Both the position numbers and the translations under genes were made by a program. A stretch of DNA of 64,000 nucleotides, from contig OY970165.1 in NCBI GenBank assembly GCA_963706605.1, forward strand, positions 992,001 through 1,056,000, written 5' to 3'. The stretch's first letter is position 1, and each line of letters begins with the position of its first letter. This document shows positions 33,648 to 41,289 of the stretch, in pieces. Origin of the DNA: VRUE01 sp963706605 (GTDB lineage Bacteria; Actinomycetota; Thermoleophilia; Solirubrobacterales; 70-9). The notes beneath the pieces were generated by a model. It saw only the letters and a list, made by a program, of their open reading frames with translations. It was not told where the DNA came from and made no database searches.

Positions 33648-34648
33648 GGCGCGCCGCATGGGCGGCGATCCTCGTCCTGGTCACCGGCTTCGCACTCGCT
33701 CCGGTCCTCTTCTCCCACGACCTCTACAGCTACGTCGACTACGCGCGACTTGCGGTCGTGCACGGCCTCGATCCCTACGTCCACCCGCCGGCGGCGGCCC
33801 CGGCCGACCCCGCCTACGCCGACGTCACCTGGACCGACGCGACCAGCGCCTACGGGCCGCTGTTCACGCTGGTGACCTACCCGCTCGCCTGGCTGCCGGT
33901 CGGAGCGGCGGTGGCCGCCTTGAAGGCGGCGGCGGGTCTCTCGGTACTAGGGATCGCGGTGCTCGTCGGCCGCCTCGCACCCGCCCGCGGCGTCGACCCA
34001 CTGCGCGCCGCCGCCTTCGTCGCCCTCAACCCCGTCGTCCTCCTTCAGGTGGTGGGCGGCGGCCACAACGACGCCCTCACGATGCTGGTCGCAATGACCG
34101 GCATAGCCGCCGTGCTCTCCTATCGCGACGCAAGCGGTGGAGCCATCCTCGTGGGCGCCATTGCACTCAAGGTCTCGACCGCGGTGATCGCTCCCTTCGC
34201 ACTCCTGGGCGCAGGGAGGCGCGAAAGCTTCGTGGCCGGCGCCCTCCTCGCGGCATCCCTCACCGCTCTCGCCGCCTACGCGGCCTTCGGCTGGAACTGG
34301 CTGGACGCGATCGGGCTGGCCGGCGAGAACCAGAGCCGCACCAGCCACATGAGCATCCCGATCACCACGGCCCGCCTCACCGGTCTCGACCCGACCGCGG
34401 TCCGAGCTGCGGCGCTCGCTCTCTACGCGACCCTGGTCGCCTGGCTCCTCGCCTGGACCTGGCGCGGCAACGATTGGCTCCGGGCGGCAGCCTGGGCCTC
34501 CCTCGGCCTCCTCCTGGCAACCGCCTGGCTCCTGCCGTGGTACCTGATCTGGGCCCTCCCCCTAGTAGCCCTATCCCGCGACCGCCCCCTGCAGCTCCTA
34601 ACCCTCGCCCTAACCGCCGACCAACTCTTCGCCCGCGTCCCGCTTTGA
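33644..34648 (+). CDS. Polyprenyl-phosphate mannosyltransferase-like GT-C membrane protein
   Basis: 334 residues with eight or more hydrophobic segments. An early acidic motif in the first extracytoplasmic loop (FSHDLYSYVDYARLA, with HD) and the following YGPLFT segment match the MptA/MptB and DUF2029-type GT-C enzymes, which add mannose or other sugars from polyprenyl phosphates at the outer face of the membrane. It is a little short compared with mycobacterial MptA. Overlaps the PBP gene by 4 bases (ATGA), suggesting a shared cell-envelope role. Sugar specificity cannot be told. Confidence 0.78.
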   Translation: MRRAAWAAILVLVTGFALAPVLFSHDLYSYVDYARLAVVHGLDPYVHPPAAAPADPAYADVTWTDATSAYGPLFTLVTYPLAWLPVGAAVAALKAAAGLSVLGIAVLVGRLAPARGVDPLRAAAFVALNPVVLLQVVGGGHNDALTMLVAMTGIAAVLSYRDASGGAILVGAIALKVSTAVIAPFALLGAGRRESFVAGALLAASLTALAAYAAFGWNWLDAIGLAGENQSRTSHMSIPITTARLTGLDPTAVRAAALALYATLVAWLLAWTWRGNDWLRAAAWASLGLLLATAWLLPWYLIWALPLVALSRDRPLQLLTLALTADQLFARVPL

Positions 34649-34721
34649 AACGAGGTTCCCTTTGTGGGCCTTTGCCAGAGGAGCAGGGGCAGTCTGAGGT
34701 AGGCGTAGGCGACCCTCGCTG

Positions 34722-35807
34722 CTACAGAATCTCCGGCGTGTGGATCGGTGTCTCGTTTCGGTTGGGCGGCCCCTCCACCTGCTCCTCTGGAGAGGGGTGG
34801 ATGACGCCAGTGGGGATCGACCAACCCTCGCGTTTGCCGAGCGCGGTGACAAGCCCGACGTAGATCAACTCGACCACGGTCAGCACGCCGCGCACCGCGA
34901 TCGCGATCAGCGAGCCGACCGCGAAGCTGTTGCCCACGGCGCCCTTCACTGCCCAGGCGAAGGCGGCGTCGCGGATGCCGAGGCCGGCCGGGGCAACCAG
35001 AGTGACGAGCGCCGCCACGTAGCCCACCGCCTGCGCCGAGCCCACCGTGAGCACTTCGCCGGCGGTGAACGGGATGTTCGTCACCGAGCGGGCGACGGAG
35101 TACATGCCCAGTGCGATGACGCCCCAGGCAAGCAGGTAGTAGAGGGTCATCGCGATCACGCCGCGCAGCGGCATCACCTCCGGCAGCGGCTCGCGACCGA
35201 AGGCGCGCAGGACCCGGTTGGCCAGCGGCCCGAAGATCCGCGGGTGCAACAGCGTGAGGGCAAGTGGGATCAGCAGCAGCACCGCCCAGCGCAGCGGCTG
35301 GCCCTGCAGGTCCGGGTGGCTGATCAGGAAATAGGCGGCGAAGACGATCGCCGAGGTGGCCGAGATCGCCTGCTCGTAGACAATGCTGGCGATCGTGACC
35401 CGCCTCTTCACCCCCGCCCGCTCGGAGAGCAGCACCCGGCCGAGCACGTAGAGGACACTCCCTGGAACGTAGCGGGCGAGCAGCGGCTGCCCCCAGGCGA
35501 CCTGCGCCCGTCCCACCCCAATCCGGTAGCCGAGGAAGCGCAGGATCAGGTCCCAGCCAAGCGCGCTGAGCACGTAAAACAGCGGCAAGAAGACGAAGGC
35601 GGGGATCAGCCAGACGACGTGGAAGTGGACGCCCTTGTCCTTAATCTCCGCCCACTGGTCGATGACGGTGAGGACGAGGAAGCCGAAGATGAGGATCGCG
35701 ATGCCGAGCTGGATCGCAAGGCGGACGCGCTTGCTGCGCGGGGGTCGCGTTCCGAAGCGGGCGGCGGCCTCGCCGATGCGATGTAGAAATGGATGCCCTT
35801 GGGCCAC
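34722..35807 (-). CDS. Flippase-like / lysylphosphatidylglycerol synthase TM-region protein (UPF0104)
   Basis: 361 residues from GTG 35807, with about eight membrane helices. Typical UPF0104/AglD-like phrases: RYVPGSVLYVLGRVLL, AVGYVAALVTLVAPAGLGIRDAAF, VLTVVELIYVGL. No aminoacyl-transferase domain follows, so it is the membrane half alone; such proteins are thought to flip or transfer lipids or glycolipids. The frame is open well beyond 35807, but that part is antisense to thiL and has no export or family features. The gene is convergent with the GT-C gene (72-base gap, nothing recognisable) and divergent from thiL. Confidence 0.8.
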   Translation of the reverse strand: MAQGHPFLHRIGEAAARFGTRPPRSKRVRLAIQLGIAILIFGFLVLTVIDQWAEIKDKGVHFHVVWLIPAFVFLPLFYVLSALGWDLILRFLGYRIGVGRAQVAWGQPLLARYVPGSVLYVLGRVLLSERAGVKRRVTIASIVYEQAISATSAIVFAAYFLISHPDLQGQPLRWAVLLLIPLALTLLHPRIFGPLANRVLRAFGREPLPEVMPLRGVIAMTLYYLLAWGVIALGMYSVARSVTNIPFTAGEVLTVGSAQAVGYVAALVTLVAPAGLGIRDAAFAWAVKGAVGNSFAVGSLIAIAVRGVLTVVELIYVGLVTALGKREGWSIPTGVIHPSPEEQVEGPPNRNETPIHTPEIL

Positions 35808-35870
35808 GTCCGCCGCACCATAGTGAGGTCGGACGCTGCCAACCGGGTCGGCGCATGGGGAGAATGCCCT

Positions 35871-36869
35871 ATGGGCGAGTTCGAGCTGCTGGGCCGAATA
35901 CGAGAACGGTTGCCGGAGCCGGGGCAACGGCTGCGGCTCGGCAGTGGCGACGACGCCGCGATCTCGGTTCCGGGCGGTGCCACCGCCACCTCTGTCGACG
36001 CGCTGGTCGACGGGGTCCACTTCCGGCGCGAGTGGAGCAGCCTGGCGCAGATCGGCCACAAGGCACTCGCCGCGGCGCTCTCCGACCTGGCGGCGATGGG
36101 TGCCGAGCCGGGCGAGGCCTACGTCGTCCTCGGCGTCCCGACCGACCTTGACGAGGACGGCTGTTTGGAGCTGCTCGACGGGATCGCGGCCCTCGCGCTG
36201 GAGACCGGCACGAGCCTGGCCGGCGGCGACGTGACCCGTGCCGCGACCCTGACCCTGGCCGTGACCGTGGTCGGGCACGCGGCGGAGGCGGAGCGGATGG
36301 TGACCCGCGCCGGCGCCCAGCCCGGCGACGCGCTGGTCGTCACCGGCGAGCTCGGCGGCGCCGGCGCCGGCCTGCTGCTGCTGGAAGCCCCGCCGAAGCA
36401 GCGTTCGCAGTTTTCCTTGTATATGTCGGAAAACTGCGAACGCACCTTGGTCGGGCGGCAGCTGGAGCCCCAACCGCGCCTTGGGGCCGGCCGCGCGCTC
36501 GCCGAGGCCGGCGCGACGGCGATGATCGACCTCAGCGACGGGCTCAGCGGCGACGCCCGCCACCTGGCCGCGGCAAGCGGCGTCGGGCTGCGGATCGAAG
36601 CTGCAGCGTTGCCGCTTGACACCGGCGTCGCCGAGCTCGCCCAAAGGGCGGGACGCGATGCGCTGGAGCTGGCGATCGGAGGCGGCGAGGACTACGAGCT
36701 GCTCGCCGCGCTACCGGCTGATCGAGTCGCCGAGGCGGCGGCGTCGGTGGCGAAGCACGGCGGGACGAGGCTGACCCGGATCGGCGCCGTAACCGCCGAC
36801 GAGGGGGTCGAGATCAGGCTGCCTGGCGGCGGGCTGTCGCAGCCAGCTGGATTCGATCAGCTGGGCTGA
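35871..36869 (+). CDS. thiL: Thiamine-monophosphate kinase, with palindrome-encoded insertion
   Basis: 332 residues; makes thiamine diphosphate from thiamine monophosphate. AIR synthase-like fold motifs: LGSGDDAA at 24-31, DALVDGVHF and a SDLAAMGAEP segment, GDVTRAATLTL, VTGELGGAGAG, PQPRLGAGRALAEAGATAMIDLSDGLSGDARHLA, and GGGEDYELL. ATG 35871 with GGGGAG upstream is the start. Between the GGAGAGLLLLE helix and the PQPRL motif it carries about 15 residues (177-191, KQRSQFSLYMSENCE) encoded by a 43-base palindrome. This region tolerates length change in the family. The catalytic motifs are intact, so the enzyme is probably active. The last 56 bases overlap a small minus-strand gene. Confidence 0.93.
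   Translation: MGEFELLGRIRERLPEPGQRLRLGSGDDAAISVPGGATATSVDALVDGVHFRREWSSLAQIGHKALAAALSDLAAMGAEPGEAYVVLGVPTDLDEDGCLELLDGIAALALETGTSLAGGDVTRAATLTLAVTVVGHAAEAERMVTRAGAQPGDALVVTGELGGAGAGLLLLEAPPKQRSQFSLYMSENCERTLVGRQLEPQPRLGAGRALAEAGATAMIDLSDGLSGDARHLAAASGVGLRIEAAALPLDTGVAELAQRAGRDALELAIGGGEDYELLAALPADRVAEAAASVAKHGGTRLTRIGAVTADEGVEIRLPGGGLSQPAGFDQLG
36401..36443. repeat. Palindromic element inside thiL
   Basis: 16-bp perfect arms GCGTTCGCAGTTTTCC and GGAAAACTGCGAACGC around an 11-base loop TTGTATATGTC. It is markedly richer in A/T than the surrounding thiL sequence, and it keeps the reading frame open. Confidence 0.92.
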
Positions 36870-37002
36870 CGGGCGAACCGGTGAGCAGAGCCCGGACGCC
36901 GCGACGGCGCAGCATCGCGCACGCCACCAGCGCCGGCTCAGGCCGGTAGTTGCCGTCCTCGATAAGGCTCTTTAGCTGTCGCTGCTGCATCCTGTGCCTC
37001 AT
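36814..37002 (-). CDS. Small FlgM-like anti-sigma factor-like protein (tentative)
   Basis: 62 residues, MRHRMQQRQLKSLIEDGNYR and then PEPALVACAMLRRRG. The pattern of a short helix, G-x-Y-x-x-x-P-x-x-V-A-x-A-x-L-R-R, resembles the C-terminal half of FlgM-type anti-sigma-28 factors, which are annotated widely in non-flagellated actinobacteria. No flagellar genes are in the window. It overlaps the end of thiL by 56 bases on the opposite strand. It is divergent from the response regulator gene, with an 8-bp inverted repeat in the gap. ATG 36990 is an alternative start. The ribosome site is weak, so the gene is not certain. Confidence 0.45.
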   Translation of the reverse strand: MRHRMQQRQLKSLIEDGNYRPEPALVACAMLRRRGVRALLTGSPVSPADRIQLAATARRQAA

Positions 37003-37027
37003 ATCGGCTCGCCGGCCGGGAACCTTA

Positions 37028-37058
37028 GTTCTTGGTACTCGCACATACGTCCAAGAAC
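37028..37058. promoter_or_regulatory. Inverted repeat between small gene and response regulator (possible operator)
   Basis: GTTCTTGG (37028-37035) and CCAAGAAC (37051-37058) are exact inverted half-sites with a 15-base spacer. They lie between the divergent starts at 37002 and 37093. The size and placement fit a binding site for a dimeric regulator such as the adjacent OmpR-type protein, but OmpR-family sites are usually direct repeats, so the partner is open. Confidence 0.45.
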
Positions 37059-37092
37059 AGGCTCGCGCGGCTGCCGGATTACTCTTGTGTTT

Positions 37093-37788
37093 ATGCCGAA
37101 CGGGTCTACTCGGATACTGCTTGTCGACGACGAGCAGTCGGTGCAGACCCTGCTCAGCTACCCGCTGCGCAAGGACGGCTACCACGTCACCTCGGCCCTG
37201 GACGGGCGCGAGGCGTTGGAGCGCTTCACAGAGGCCCGCTTTGATCTCGTGATCCTCGACCTGATGCTGCCCAAACTCGACGGGGTCGAAGTCTGCCGTC
37301 AGATGCGACGCCACAGCCAGGTGCCGATCATCATGCTGACCGCGAAGGGCAGCGAGACCGACAAGGTGGCCGGCCTCGAGGTCGGGGCCGACGACTACAT
37401 CACCAAGCCCTTCTCGATGCGCGAGTTCCGCAGCCGCGTCAAGGCGGCGCTGCGCCGCTCGCGAATGATCACCGAGCCCCCCCAGGAGGAGACGATCGAG
37501 CACGCCGAGCTGAAGATCGATTCCAGCCGCCGCATGGTGACCCTGCGCGACAAGGAGATCGGCGTCACCTACGTCGAGTTCGAGATCCTCACCGCCCTCG
37601 CCCGCTCGCCCGGAAAGGTGCTGAGCCGCGAGACGCTGCTGGAGCACGTCTGGGGCGATTCCGACTATCGCGATCCGCGTACCGTCGACGTTCACATCCG
37701 CCATCTGCGGGAGAAGATCGAGAGCGACCCCAAGCAGCCCGAGTACCTGTTCACGGTGCGAGGCGTCGGCTACCGCTTCAGGGAATGA
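37093..37788 (+). CDS. OmpR-family response regulator
   Basis: 231 residues. The receiver domain (about 6-120) has D12-D13 (LVDDE), phosphoacceptor D56 (VILDLMLP), the LTAKG threonine and a lysine in YITKPFS. The winged-helix DNA-binding domain (about 135-230) has EFEILTALARSPGKVLSRE, RTVDVHIRHLREKIE and the terminal VRGVGYRF. Its stop overlaps the histidine kinase ATG (ATGA), so the two are a cognate pair, with the HtrA protease gene as third member. Start ATGCCGAACGGG is preferred because upstream sequence in frame is not family-like. Confidence 0.95.
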   Translation: MPNGSTRILLVDDEQSVQTLLSYPLRKDGYHVTSALDGREALERFTEARFDLVILDLMLPKLDGVEVCRQMRRHSQVPIIMLTAKGSETDKVAGLEVGADDYITKPFSMREFRSRVKAALRRSRMITEPPQEETIEHAELKIDSSRRMVTLRDKEIGVTYVEFEILTALARSPGKVLSRETLLEHVWGDSDYRDPRTVDVHIRHLREKIESDPKQPEYLFTVRGVGYRFRE

Positions 37789-38843
37789 AAAGACTCCGCC
37801 TCACCCCGCTCGGCAGCATGATCACGATCGTGTCGCTGTCGATCGGGGTGACGACGTCGATCATCATCTACGTCTGGGTCGTCGTGATCGAGGACCGGAG
37901 CGGGGTCGCGCAGTCGATCCTGATCGGCGCCCTGATCGCCCTGCTGCTCGCGCTCGGCATCGGCTTCTACTTCGCACAGCTCGTCGCGGCAAGAGTGCAA
38001 CGGATCGAGGAGGCAGCCCGCAAGGTTGCCGATGGCGACTTCGCCGCCCGCATACCGGTCGATTCCTCGGGCCAGCTCGGCCAGCTCGCCCGCACCTTCA
38101 ACGAAATGCAGCGACGGCTCGCCGAGCTCGACAGCGCCCGCAAGCAGTTCATCGCCAACGCGTCGCACGAGCTGCGCACGCCGATCTTCAGCCTCGGCGG
38201 CTTCGTCGAGCTGCTCGAGGAAGAGGACCCGAGCCCAGAGGAGCGGGCCGAGTTCGTGCGCACGATGCGCGAACAGATCGAGCGCTTGACCAAGCTCACC
38301 GCCGACCTCCTCAATCTCTCCCAGCTCGACGCCGGGGGCATCGTGATGGCACTTCTCAGCGTCGACCTCAGCTCGCTGGCTCGGGACGTGGCACGGGAGT
38401 TCGGCCCGCGCGCCGACCTGCGCGGCTCACGCTTGGAGCTGCGGACGCCGGATCGGCCGGTGATCGCCGTCGCCGACCCTGACCGGGTGCAGCAGATCAT
38501 CCGTATCCTGCTCGACAACGCCCTCACCCACACGCCGGAGGGAACCAGCGTCACCGTGACCATCTACTCCGTCAATCAACGCGCCGAGCTGACCGTCTCC
38601 GACGACGGCACCGGGATCCCGCAACGGGTGCAAAAACGCATCTTCGAGCGCTTCTACACGGCCGACTCCGCCGGCGGGTCGGGGCTGGGCCTGGCGATCG
38701 CGCGCGAGCTGGCACAGCGGATGGACGGCCGCATCGCGATCTCCTCGAGCCGGCGCTTCACCGCGTTCACGCTCGATCTGCCGCTCGCGCCTCCCGACGC
38801 TCTCCCACCGACCCCCGCCGAGCGGGCCAAGGCGACCGCGTGA
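37785..38843 (+). CDS. Membrane sensor histidine kinase
   Basis: 352 residues. Two membrane helices at about 12-34 and 44-68 enclose only a very short external loop, so it has little or no extracellular sensing domain. A HAMP domain follows (about 69-120), then the dimerisation domain with phosphoacceptor H128 in ASHELRTP. The ATPase domain has an N-box (LLDNALTHTP), G1 (DDGTGIP), F-box (IFERFYTAD) and G2 (GSGLGLAI). Likely senses the membrane or an associated protein. Overlaps the regulator by 4 bases and the HtrA gene by 4 bases. Confidence 0.95.
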   Translation: MKRLRLTPLGSMITIVSLSIGVTTSIIIYVWVVVIEDRSGVAQSILIGALIALLLALGIGFYFAQLVAARVQRIEEAARKVADGDFAARIPVDSSGQLGQLARTFNEMQRRLAELDSARKQFIANASHELRTPIFSLGGFVELLEEEDPSPEERAEFVRTMREQIERLTKLTADLLNLSQLDAGGIVMALLSVDLSSLARDVAREFGPRADLRGSRLELRTPDRPVIAVADPDRVQQIIRILLDNALTHTPEGTSVTVTIYSVNQRAELTVSDDGTGIPQRVQKRIFERFYTADSAGGSGLGLAIARELAQRMDGRIAISSSRRFTAFTLDLPLAPPDALPPTPAERAKATA

Positions 38844-39973
38844 TCAGGCCAGCGGCCTTCCTCACGGCGCTGCTGGCGCTGTTCGTGGCGCTGCTCTCGG
38901 GCTGCGGCGGCGATGGCGGCGGCTCGGTGGCGAGCGGGTCCGACGCGACGAATACGACGACCCAGGTGGTCGTGCAGACGGCGAGCGAGGGCTTCGACGC
39001 CGCCAAGGTCTACCGCGAGGCCTCCCCTGGCGTGGTCACGATCCGCTCGATCTTCGATACGGCCGGCGCCGAAGGCTCCGGCTTCGTCCTGGACACCGGC
39101 GGCAGGATCGTCACCAACGCCCACGTCGTCACCGACGGCGAAGGCAGCGACCGCAAGGAGGCGAAGGCGGTCTTCGTCGAATTCCCGGACCGCAACGTCG
39201 TGGCGGCGAAGATCGTCGGCTTCGATCCCTTCGCCGACGTCGCCCTGTTGGAAGTGAAACCGGACGGATTCGACCTGCACCCCTTGAAGCTCGGCAGCGA
39301 CACCGACCTCGAGGTCGGCCAGCCGGTGGCGGCGATCGGCAACCCCTTCGGCGAGCAGCAATCGCTATCGGTGGGGATCGTCTCGGCGACCGACCGCTCG
39401 GTCAAATCGCTGACCCAGTTCCAGATCGAGGGTGCGATCCAGACCGACGCCTCGATCAATCCGGGTAATTCAGGCGGGCCATTGCTCGACGCCGGAGCGA
39501 ACGTAATCGGCATCAACCAGCAGATCGAGACCAACTCGGGCGCCAACGAGGGGGTCGGCTTCGCAATCCCGATCTCCTCCGTCAAGCGCTCCCTCGCCCA
39601 GCTGGAGCATGGTGGCAAGGCCGAATACGCCTACATCGGCGTCTCCACCCAGGCCCTCTATCCGCAGCTGGCCGCAAAGCTCGGCCTCGATACCGATCAC
39701 GGCGGACTGCTCGCAGAAGTCGTTCCCGGCGGACCCGGCGACGAAGCCGGATTGAAGGGCGGCGACGAAAAGCTCCGTTTCCAGGGAATTCCCTACAAGG
39801 TCGGCGGTGACACGATCCTCACCGTGGACGGCCGCGAGGTGGTTCAGCCGGACGACCTGTCCCGCTATATCGCCTCCTTCCAACCAGGCGACAAGGTGAC
39901 CGTCGGGGTCCTCCATGCCGACGGTAATCGGACGAACGTCGAGGTCACCCTCGGCAAACGGCCGGTCGGCTGA
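38840..39973 (+). CDS. HtrA/DegP-like serine protease lipoprotein with PDZ domain
   Basis: 377 residues from GTG 38840. A lipobox ALLSGCGG with C22 marks it as a lipoprotein, followed by a Gly/Ser/Thr linker. The chymotrypsin-fold domain has H95 (TNAHVV), D133 (FADVALL) and S211 (NPGNSGGPLL). A C-terminal PDZ domain lies at about 270-375. HtrA lipoproteins degrade or refold damaged extracytoplasmic proteins. Its coupling to the two-component genes by a 4-base overlap (GTGA) suggests an envelope-stress circuit: the sensor kinase controls, or is controlled by, protein damage at the surface. Confidence 0.94.
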   Translation: MIRPAAFLTALLALFVALLSGCGGDGGGSVASGSDATNTTTQVVVQTASEGFDAAKVYREASPGVVTIRSIFDTAGAEGSGFVLDTGGRIVTNAHVVTDGEGSDRKEAKAVFVEFPDRNVVAAKIVGFDPFADVALLEVKPDGFDLHPLKLGSDTDLEVGQPVAAIGNPFGEQQSLSVGIVSATDRSVKSLTQFQIEGAIQTDASINPGNSGGPLLDAGANVIGINQQIETNSGANEGVGFAIPISSVKRSLAQLEHGGKAEYAYIGVSTQALYPQLAAKLGLDTDHGGLLAEVVPGGPGDEAGLKGGDEKLRFQGIPYKVGGDTILTVDGREVVQPDDLSRYIASFQPGDKVTVGVLHADGNRTNVEVTLGKRPVG

Positions 39974-40018
39974 GAGCCTGGCGGCTGTCTAACCGCCGCT
40001 GCCTGTAGAAATCCGCGG

Positions 40019-41257
40019 GTGCTTCAAGAAGTCACCCTCGGTCAGAAGTCCCTCGCCGACTACACCCACATCGCGGGCAAGGAGCTGAGCGAGCGCATCC
40101 GCGAGCTGGCGGAGCCGCTCAAAGGCCAACGCGTCCTGCACGTCAGCGCTACCGCGTTCGGCGGCGGCGTCTCGGAGATCCTCTACACGATCGTGCCGCT
40201 GATGCGAGACGCCGGGCTCGACGCGCACTGGCACGTGATCTTCGGCAAGGAAGAGTTCTTCAACGCGACCAAGCTCCTCCACAACGCGCTGCAGGGTGCC
40301 GAGGAGACGCTGAGCGACGGACAGTGGGCGATCTTCGACGAGATCAACGAGATCAACGCGGAGGGCCTGGAAGGCGAGTGGGACACGATCATCGTCCACG
40401 ACCCGCAGCCGATCGGCCTGCACCGCGGCGCCGCGGACAAGAGCCGCAACTGGGTCTGGCGCTGCCACATCGACCTCTCCGAGCCGAACCCAGCGCCGAT
40501 CGCCCGCCTGCAGCCGCTGATCGAGGAATACGACGCGACCGTCTGGCACATGCCCGCCTATGTGCCGGACGGGATCAACGGCCACAACGGCGTCCGCATC
40601 GTGCCGCCCGCCATCGACCCGCTCTCGCCGAAGAACATGGCCTTCTCCCCCGACGACGCCGCCTTCGTCTGCCACCAGTTCGGGATCGACGTCGACCGAC
40701 CGCTGATCACCCAGGTTTCCCGCTTCGACCCATGGAAGGACCCGATCGGGGTGATCGACGCCTACCGCGACGTGACCGCGGAGATGCCGGAGGTGCAGCT
40801 CGCCCTGGTCGGCTCGATGGCGACCGACGACCCCGAGGGCTGGGACTTCTTCCAACAGACGGTGGAGTACGCGGACGCAGACCCCGACATCAAGATTCTC
40901 AACAACCTCAACAACGTCGGCGCGATCGAGGTCAACGCCTTCCAGTCGCAGTCCGACGTCTGTCTTCAGAAGTCGATCCGCGAGGGTTTCGGGCTGACGG
41001 TCACCGAGGCGCTCTGGAAGGGGCGGCCGACCGTAGCCGGCAACGTCGGCGGCATCCCGCTGCAGATCGAGAACGGCAAGAGCGGCTTCCTGGTCGACTC
41101 ACCGGCTGAGTGTGCGCGGCGCTGCCTCGAGATCCTCGCCGACCCCGAGCTTGGCAAGCAGCTCGGCAAGGCGGGCAAGGAACACGCTCGCCGCGAGTTC
41201 CTCTCCCCCCGCCTATTGCGCGACTGGCTGCAACTGCTCGGCGAGCTGGATACATAG
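40019..41257 (+). CDS. treT: Trehalose glycosyltransferring synthase-like GT4 enzyme (TreT)
   Basis: 412 residues, cytosolic GT4/GT-B glycosyltransferase. The N-terminal HVSATAFGGGVSEILYTIVPLM matches the substrate-loop pattern of TreT-type trehalose synthases (GGGVAE). The segments VHDPQPIGL, WRCHIDLSEPN, VSRFDPWKDP and KSIREGFGLTVTEALWKGRPT(V)AG follow the same family; the EGFGLTVTEA motif binds the NDP-sugar. TreT joins glucose from a nucleotide sugar to glucose in a reversible reaction. The next gene is a GT20 trehalose-6-phosphate-synthase-type enzyme, 32 bases downstream. Start GTG. Confidence 0.85.
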   Translation: MLQEVTLGQKSLADYTHIAGKELSERIRELAEPLKGQRVLHVSATAFGGGVSEILYTIVPLMRDAGLDAHWHVIFGKEEFFNATKLLHNALQGAEETLSDGQWAIFDEINEINAEGLEGEWDTIIVHDPQPIGLHRGAADKSRNWVWRCHIDLSEPNPAPIARLQPLIEEYDATVWHMPAYVPDGINGHNGVRIVPPAIDPLSPKNMAFSPDDAAFVCHQFGIDVDRPLITQVSRFDPWKDPIGVIDAYRDVTAEMPEVQLALVGSMATDDPEGWDFFQQTVEYADADPDIKILNNLNNVGAIEVNAFQSQSDVCLQKSIREGFGLTVTEALWKGRPTVAGNVGGIPLQIENGKSGFLVDSPAECARRCLEILADPELGKQLGKAGKEHARREFLSPRLLRDWLQLLGELDT

Positions 41258-41289
41258 GCGCTGGAGCGGTCGGGGTAGGCTGGGTGCCG

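Noticed and set aside
35808..36644. Long N-terminal extension of the flippase-like gene
   Set aside because: It lies antisense to thiL and lacks any membrane or domain feature; GTG 35807 gives a normal-length protein.
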